The position numbers were made by a program, and so were the translations under genes. Positions 58,419 through 64,000 of a stretch of 64,000 nucleotides of DNA are shown piece by piece. The notes beneath the pieces are model-generated. The model was not told the DNA's origin. It ran no database searches and saw only the letters and a program-made list of their open reading frames with translations. The stretch spans positions 1 through 64,000 of the forward strand of contig JAVGVS010000732.1 of assembly GCA_032718565.1 (NCBI GenBank). The letters run 5' to 3'. Each line of letters opens with the position of its first letter. Position 1 is the first letter of the stretch. The DNA comes from Distichodus sexfasciatus. Lineage: Eukaryota; Chordata; Actinopteri; Characiformes; Distichodontidae.

Positions 58419-58600
58419 GGCCTCATTTACCAATATCTTCATGAGTTTTTTGTTCTTCAAAAATTATTCTTAAGAAAGTTACTAAGACAAGTCGGATTCC
58501 TTAAACTGCCAAAAGGTTTGTTCATATAGAGACGAATCTCTCAGCCCCCCACTGGTGAACGTGGGAGTGAAAACTGCGTGAGTTTTAAGAACAAATTCCT
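58419..58600. repeat. Interspersed repeat fragment (GGGCCTCATTTACCA type), copy 2
   Basis: Shares 'gggcctcatttaccaata' and the 'attcttaagaaagtta' style with the fragment at 55528-55640. Confidence 0.5.
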
Positions 58601-58744
58601 TCTTCCAAACTGTTGGTGAACAAGTTGAGCCACTGCATTACCCTTAAGCGTTAAAACTGAATTTATCTGGTCGATATTCCAATTTCCAATGATACTCCAA
58701 TTGCTATCAGTCGAAATTAAGATGAAGTTTAAATTTCGGACCAT

Positions 58745-59243
58745 TTTACCCTTCTGTTATGTCAGTTTCTCAGAAACACCAGTGATGTTCCTGGTCAATT
58801 TAACCCGGGGAATGTTTAATTATCCAAAAGTGTCAGAAACCAAAGATTCTAATAAACTTTGTTTATATCTCATTATTAACTCCATTACTAACCATTTCAA
58901 TCAGTGCTTGGTGTGATGGTGCTATTTACCTCTCACAGATCATGGTTTAATGAGGATAATTCAGTCGTTTTTCATTAAAAATGCATTTTAAAACTGTTTT
59001 AAAATGTACATTGGAAAGACCTACATATAAAACACAATAGTTTTCCATGACATTTGATTATTTAAATTTTTCTTAATATATAGTGATATATGTGACACCT
59101 CTTCTGTTCTGGGCCAAAATTGACCCGCTGATTTAAGCCAAACACCAGAAGTTTCATTCTGAAAAAACACTTTAAACAATTTATTTTTTTATTTTTAACA
59201 TTTGAAATGGGTCAGTTGGACCCGCAACATAACAGGAGGGTTA
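58745..59243. mobile_element. Possible MITE with CCCTYCTGTTATGT termini
   Basis: The left end reads TTTACCCTTCTGTTATGT. The right end reads ACATAACAGGAGGGTTAA, its near complement. The right flank is TTAA and the left TTTA, as for a decayed piggyBac-type TTAA target. The inner parts near the ends both carry GGGTCAA/TTGACCC-like motifs. There is no coding capacity. The element borders are provisional. Confidence 0.45.
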
Positions 59244-60293
59244 AGGACCACCGGGAAGCTGATCTTTAAGTGTAGGTGGGTTTCGACCTGTTCAGTCCAG
59301 AGTCTGGATTCCCGCTCCTGAAGGAGGTTCCGAATGAGAGAGTGGCCCTTCTCGGGGTGTAATTTGGGCTGGTTAAACTCAGTTTTAGGCTGAACTCGTG
59401 TTCTGACATCGAGCAGCAACCCACCGATTAGAGGCAGAGCGGGGCTTCAGAATCAGACTGTAATTAGTGTATGATAATTTATAGACTCCAAACGTCGCCT
59501 CCCTCCTCAAATATAGACGTTAAACACACATCGAGCCCAGCTTGCTAAACCTTCTGAAGAAGAAGTTAGGCCTGAAAACACACTTGTGCAGTTTTACTCC
59601 ACCAATGTTGTCTTACTTTTATCTTTTATGAAGTCGTATGTTTGGGCAGAACATGAGCTTATCGGCTTCTCTGCAGTTCTATACGTGTGTAACTTTCCTT
59701 AAGAAAGTGAAATTAGAATGAAATTTAAGAAAAACTATTGGGGAACAAGCCCCTTTCTTTTCACATTTCAAACATTCAGCTTTTTGGATTCTGGAATTAT
59801 GCTCTGCTAATATTCTTCAAGTCTAGCATCTGGAAAAGGAACCTTTTTATAGACTCGGTTTTTAAAATAACACCTCAAATGTAGAGGAAGAGAAGGAGAA
59901 ATCTGCATCAAAACCGTTCACGCAGATTAGACAAAATTGGCAAAAAATCGTCCAGTTTGATCCCTGATTGACATCGATTAATGGCTTCTGGTCAGATGTT
60001 GGATTATTTCATTGAAGCAAACTACTCTAAAACATCCAACTGATCTCATAAAAACCTCACACTGATAACTTTTTGCAGCTGATGTTGAGATAAAAGCTTC
60101 GTGCTGCAGTTCTGCTTCTCACGATTCAACCACATTTTACGCAATATTCAACAACAAAACATCAACAACACTTCATAAAGGCTTTGGTAAAACCCCCCAA
60201 ATCAGCAAGGTGTCATCATACTATAGCAGAATAACTAGAAATAAGCTGCCAAAATGTCTTATTTTCCGAAATTAAAGGCACAAATTTACGCAA

Positions 60294-60683
60294 CCCTTAG
60301 CAAAAAGTAGTTTATTCAAGTGTACTACGAGTAAACTTATTATATACTAAAACTGAGGCAGTATACTTGAAGTTTACTTTTTATATACTATGCTTACGAA
60401 TAGTACAGTGGAGTATACTTGACTTATACTGATAAATATAAAGAAAGGTTTACTAAAGTCTAAAAGTATACTTTTGTGATGTTAAAATGACCTTATAGAG
60501 TATACTTGAAGTATACTTTTATAAACTTAAAAATGTTCCAATTTAGTCTGAAGAACTATTAAATTAGTATACTTTCTATTACACTACAAGGTACATGGTA
60601 CGTGCTCCGTAGTATACTTGCTATACTTATACTCAAGCATACTTAATAAAATGAACTTCGAGTATACTACTTTTTGCTAAGGG
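60294..60683. mobile_element. 390-bp MITE with CCCTTAGCAAAAAGTAGT inverted ends
   Basis: Starts CCCTTAGCAAAAAGTAGT and ends ACTACTTTTTGCTAAGGG, an exact 18-base inverted match. The interior is AT-rich with many AGTATACTT motifs in both orientations, so the whole unit could fold. No clear target-site duplication was found, and the superfamily was not assigned. Confidence 0.8.
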
Positions 60684-62060
60684 AAGCAAAACTTGGACAT
60701 TCATAGTCGTAACATTAAAATCAGGCTGCTATTTTTCTCCCCCTCACAAATGTCAGAGCATAAATCGGTCATATGAAACTTTGATATAAAAAGCTTGGAC
60801 TTTTTCTTGCCAATCACAGTTCTTAAACACAGAAATTAGCAGCTTTATCAGCCAAAATAATCCCTAAATTCATCGACCAGACGCGTGTTTTTAGCTTCTG
60901 CACTCGTCCGCCATCTTGCGTTTTACACCGCCTGTTTCCCTCCGACGCAAAAATAGGTTTGTAGAAGAGTTAAAAACTAAAATAGCACGTAAAATACAGG
61001 GTGAAAATCCTGAGCAACTCTCTCATTGTGAAACAGATGTTCTCTCCCTCCATCCATCTCTTTCTTTGGTGTGGTTCTTCTTTGGGGAGCTAAAAAAACA
61101 AGAAATTACAGCCTCCACCCCGAATACGTAATAACACGGCACAACTCGAACAGATTTAACGCGTTGACGCGCAGCTCGGTGTCTTTTACATTAGTTTGAT
61201 TTCTTTTTAATAAGAACAAATCGTTGCACCACAATCTTGTTTATTTTACATGACTCTTACCCTGCGACAACAAGTTGAACTGGACTTTTTCCTGTTAAAA
61301 CGAGTTATGTCAAGAAAGGCATTGGGCGAAATTTGTAGTAACATTAATTTATGTATATTGTGAATGCACGACGACTCAATGACTCAAACGATGGTGAATG
61401 AGATTATTATATTACGTCCATGACAAACAAATGAGAGATTTAAGACATTTATGAAGACATATTTATTGTAATGTGCACTTTCATATATGTCCAGAGCCAA
61501 AACGTTCCAGAAAACAAGATGGTTCCAAATCTTAAGTCCCATAAAGTATGTATTGTTTATCTTATAGATCTAGTTTATCTTGTGCACCGACTTTAAAAAC
61601 TGACAAACTTCTAAAAAAGCTCTAAATGCTCAAACTCAAAACGTCTACATGGCCAAACACACACGTTGACAGAATAATGAAGATAAATCCAATCAGAAAT
61701 ATACAGCGATAATCAACAGATGTACAGCAGTATCCACATTTTTCTCTTTATACTAGTGTCTCGTACATAAAACACAATTTTTATGTCTTTTTGCTCTTAA
61801 TTTCTTAGCACCAACCACCAAAGCAAATTTCTTGCATGTGATGACAAAGTATTGGCAATAAACTTCATTCTGATTGTGATTTTTCTTGTAAGAGTTACCG
61901 TAAAAGAGCATAATTCACCAATAAATGCTTTAATGTGTGGTTTTGAGAACACATTTCTTCGGACTGCTTGGTTGAATGAGGTCCATTTAGGTTTGGCCAG
62001 TAAATTACACTCAATCTTCTGAAAAAGGGAATACAAGGTCAAAGTAGATGTAGAAAAAAA
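60684..62060. other. AT-rich DNA upstream of TMEM119
   Basis: No gene or strong repeat was recognised. A non-coding TMEM119 first exon may lie here but was not identified. Confidence 0.4.
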
Positions 62061-62240
62061 GAATAACACTGGTTCAAGGTTCAAGGTACTTTATTGTCAT
62101 CAGTCACTTTATACAAGTACAAAGTGTGATGAGACAGCGCTTCCCCATGGCCCCGGTGCAACATATAGTAACACAAACATTCAACAGGACAGAATGTGCA
62201 ACAAGCAACGCAAAGATAATAATATAGTTATCATGTAATA
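62061..62240. repeat. Interspersed repeat (TTCAAGGTACTTTATTGTCAT type)
   Basis: 'ttcaaggtactttattgtc' followed by 'atacaagtacaaagtgtgat' and a GC-rich middle is a sequence type seen very often in fish genomes. It lies about 300 bases upstream of the TMEM119 coding exon. Confidence 0.5.
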
Positions 62241-62553
62241 ACCAAAAACAAATGTCTTTATTCATAGGTTGTATCATATTTTCTTTCTTTACACCCTTTA
62301 TGTGTCCATTTTAGTTTACGCATTCACTTTTTTAAAACATGCTTCCATTCCATGACATATGCATTATTTATGATTGTCCACATCTCGATGCCTTGAGACA
62401 AAAATTCAAAACTAGACCTGACTGACTGGATGGTTAAAAAGTAAATCTTCCTAATTGTATTTATTGTTAGCCTGGTCATTTGGGTGCACTGGGCGTGTAA
62501 TTCCATATCTACTTGATTAAATCTGAATCCATTCCATCTCCTTCCAGGTTGCC

Positions 62554-63261
62554 ATGACGTTTTCTGTGTCTCCCCGCCTCCTCTGCCTGCTCGTCCTGGC
62601 ACTCTGGAGCTGGAACCTTTCCGGAGCTCTCCCCTTTAACATGTCGGAGGACGGCAGCGGGGATGAGACGGAGCTGATCTTCCCCACGGCGCGCACCACC
62701 CGCGCTTCCTCATCTTCGTCCTCACCTCCGTCCTCTTCCTCACCCTCGCCAACGCCTTCCCCCGGCCTCACCACCACCTTCATCCGCCTCAAGGACTTTG
62801 TCTTCAGCCAAGTGGTGGACTTCCTGCGGGACAACCTGCTCTTGATCATTGTGGTGACGTCGCTCCTGGTCGTTATCGTCTTCATTGTCTGCTGTGCCTC
62901 GGCCATGAGCCACAAGCGCAAACTGGAGGCATATTACCCGCCCAAAAAGTACCAGCAGCCCCGGAGGTACGTTACCCAGCCGAGCAAGAAGGGACCGATG
63001 ACAACGACAGGCAGCGCCGGCACCAGCGTGTGCACGGGCACCGTGACCACCTACCTTCGGACCCCATCCAAAGCTTTGGTGGGGGACAAGGAGGGAAGAG
63101 ACCCCAAGCCCAAACCACAGGAGAAGGTGCAGGAGGATGTGGAGGAGGTAGAGGAGCCTAAGAAGAAGGAGGAACCAAAACCCAGCACCTCCACAGCTGT
63201 TTGCACTCCAGCGCCCGTCTGCACCTGCCACCTGAAGAAGGCCAACTCGGCCTCACAGTGA
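62554..63261 (+). CDS. tmem119: TMEM119, transmembrane protein 119
   Basis: Single-pass membrane protein, in mammals a bone-formation factor (osteoblast inducer) and microglial marker. One coding exon of 235 residues (human 283) starts six bases after an acceptor (CCTTCCAG, AG 62546-62547), as in mammals. Order: signal peptide (about 1-25), short ectodomain with one sequon (NMS) and a Ser/Pro run, the juxtamembrane block VVDFLRDN, a membrane helix (about 95-117, LLLIIVVTSLLVVIVFIVCC), then a tail with the conserved AYYPPKKY and an acidic/Lys-rich EEVEEPKKKEEPKP stretch. The call rests on the juxtamembrane-helix-AYYP block and on the position next to SELPLG. Overall similarity is modest elsewhere. 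Confidence 0.88.
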   Translation: MTFSVSPRLLCLLVLALWSWNLSGALPFNMSEDGSGDETELIFPTARTTRASSSSSSPPSSSSPSPTPSPGLTTTFIRLKDFVFSQVVDFLRDNLLLIIVVTSLLVVIVFIVCCASAMSHKRKLEAYYPPKKYQQPRRYVTQPSKKGPMTTTGSAGTSVCTGTVTTYLRTPSKALVGDKEGRDPKPKPQEKVQEDVEEVEEPKKKEEPKPSTSTAVCTPAPVCTCHLKKANSASQ

Positions 63262-64000
63262 GGGAAGGGAGTTGAAATTTTCTAAACGGTGCCCTTGGAA
63301 GTGGACTTGCGTTGCCAGGATGAACAGACAATTCCTTAATTTGAGGCCAACTGTAGTTACACTACCAGTCCACATTTTTTGAAGAGTAGATGTATTTCCC
63401 CTCTTCCTGTACTAGAAGTATACATACTTTTAAAAAATCTCTCACCCATAATAATAATGGATAATATATACCATTAGGGAGTTTTCTTTCCTTTGTTCCC
63501 ATTAACGACAACATTCCCCAGAGTCATGTACCACCTCATTTTGGAGGGTCACAGTCCTGCAGTTTTTCCACCAAATTTGACATGCCTGTGACATGTTTGT
63601 GGGTAATTGGAAAGACCTTAACAAGCAGAGTTTTGCATAGAGTAGAACGCTGATCTCTGCAGAACTGTGGCCTTCCAGGACCGCAATGAACCTCCAGTGA
63701 TTGCGTCATAGGTGCTTTAAATTGAGTCAAACATCTCGACTGGCGATTCCTGGATACGTCACCTCGTCCCTGGATCGTCACTGTTGTTCTGAGATGTTTA
63801 AATATTGTTAAAGTGACTAGCTGTAAAGAAAGTGTCTGTGGTATTAGTATTTAGAGTCCACGGCGGTACTTAATGTGAGTTTGCAAAACCCAAGAGTCCC
63901 TGTTTGTGTATTTTCCATAAATACGTTTTTTCTCCTTCTATTTACTTGAAGAACAAAAGGTGTGTCTTGCTTCCACTGGAGCGACTTACCTTTTGACATT
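63262..64000 (+). other. tmem119: TMEM119 3' UTR (runs to window edge)
   Basis: No further gene was recognised. No AATAAA was clearly placed before the window ends. Confidence 0.5.

Overview
The window is vertebrate, almost certainly teleost fish, genomic DNA. Genes are split by GT-AG introns, AATAAA poly(A) signals occur, and there is dense (GT)n/(AC)n microsatellite DNA plus several fish-style short interspersed repeats. No prokaryotic, organellar or CRISPR feature is visible. I could not fix the species.

Six protein genes are recognisable, in the order SVOP(+) - DAO(-) - SSH1(+) - CORO1C(+) - SELPLG(+) - TMEM119(+). This is the gene order and relative orientation I know from human chromosome 12q24.1, so the block is an ancient conserved synteny group. 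Only DAO is on the minus strand.

Region by region: 1-2.7 kb holds the last six coding exons of SVOP, a vesicle transporter-like protein. 4.7-8.1 kb is a complete ten-coding-exon DAO (peroxisomal D-amino-acid oxidase), tail to tail with SVOP. 10.3-26.2 kb is complete SSH1 (cofilin phosphatase), with a second possible first exon at 16.6 kb and a long 3' UTR to about 29.3 kb. 30-36 kb is gene-poor, with an LTR-retroelement-like remnant and an unresolved block. 36.4-50.8 kb is CORO1C (actin-binding coronin) with a CpG-rich leader exon and a 9.7 kb first intron full of repeats. 53.8-54.7 kb is single-coding-exon SELPLG (PSGL-1-like mucin). 54.7-62.5 kb is AT-rich intergenic DNA with MITE-like elements and a large (GT)n tract. 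62.55-63.26 kb is single-coding-exon TMEM119. SSH1 and CORO1C both act on actin dynamics (SSH1 reactivates cofilin, CORO1C binds F-actin); the other neighbours have unrelated jobs.

The most unusual structure is in DAO. Its terminal coding exon, with adjoining intron and 3' UTR, is present twice as a 222/223-bp inverted repeat differing by one indel. The extra copy lies in antisense orientation in intron 8, and that intron has a GC-AG splice pair. The two arms flank exons 9-10. Other points of note are an SSH1 alternative first exon that splices in phase and resembles an alternative SSH2 N-terminus, decayed copies of a SELPLG stalk segment downstream of its stop codon, a degenerate array surrounding SSH1 exon 3, and a 172-bp hAT-like MITE with a perfect 8-bp target-site duplication.
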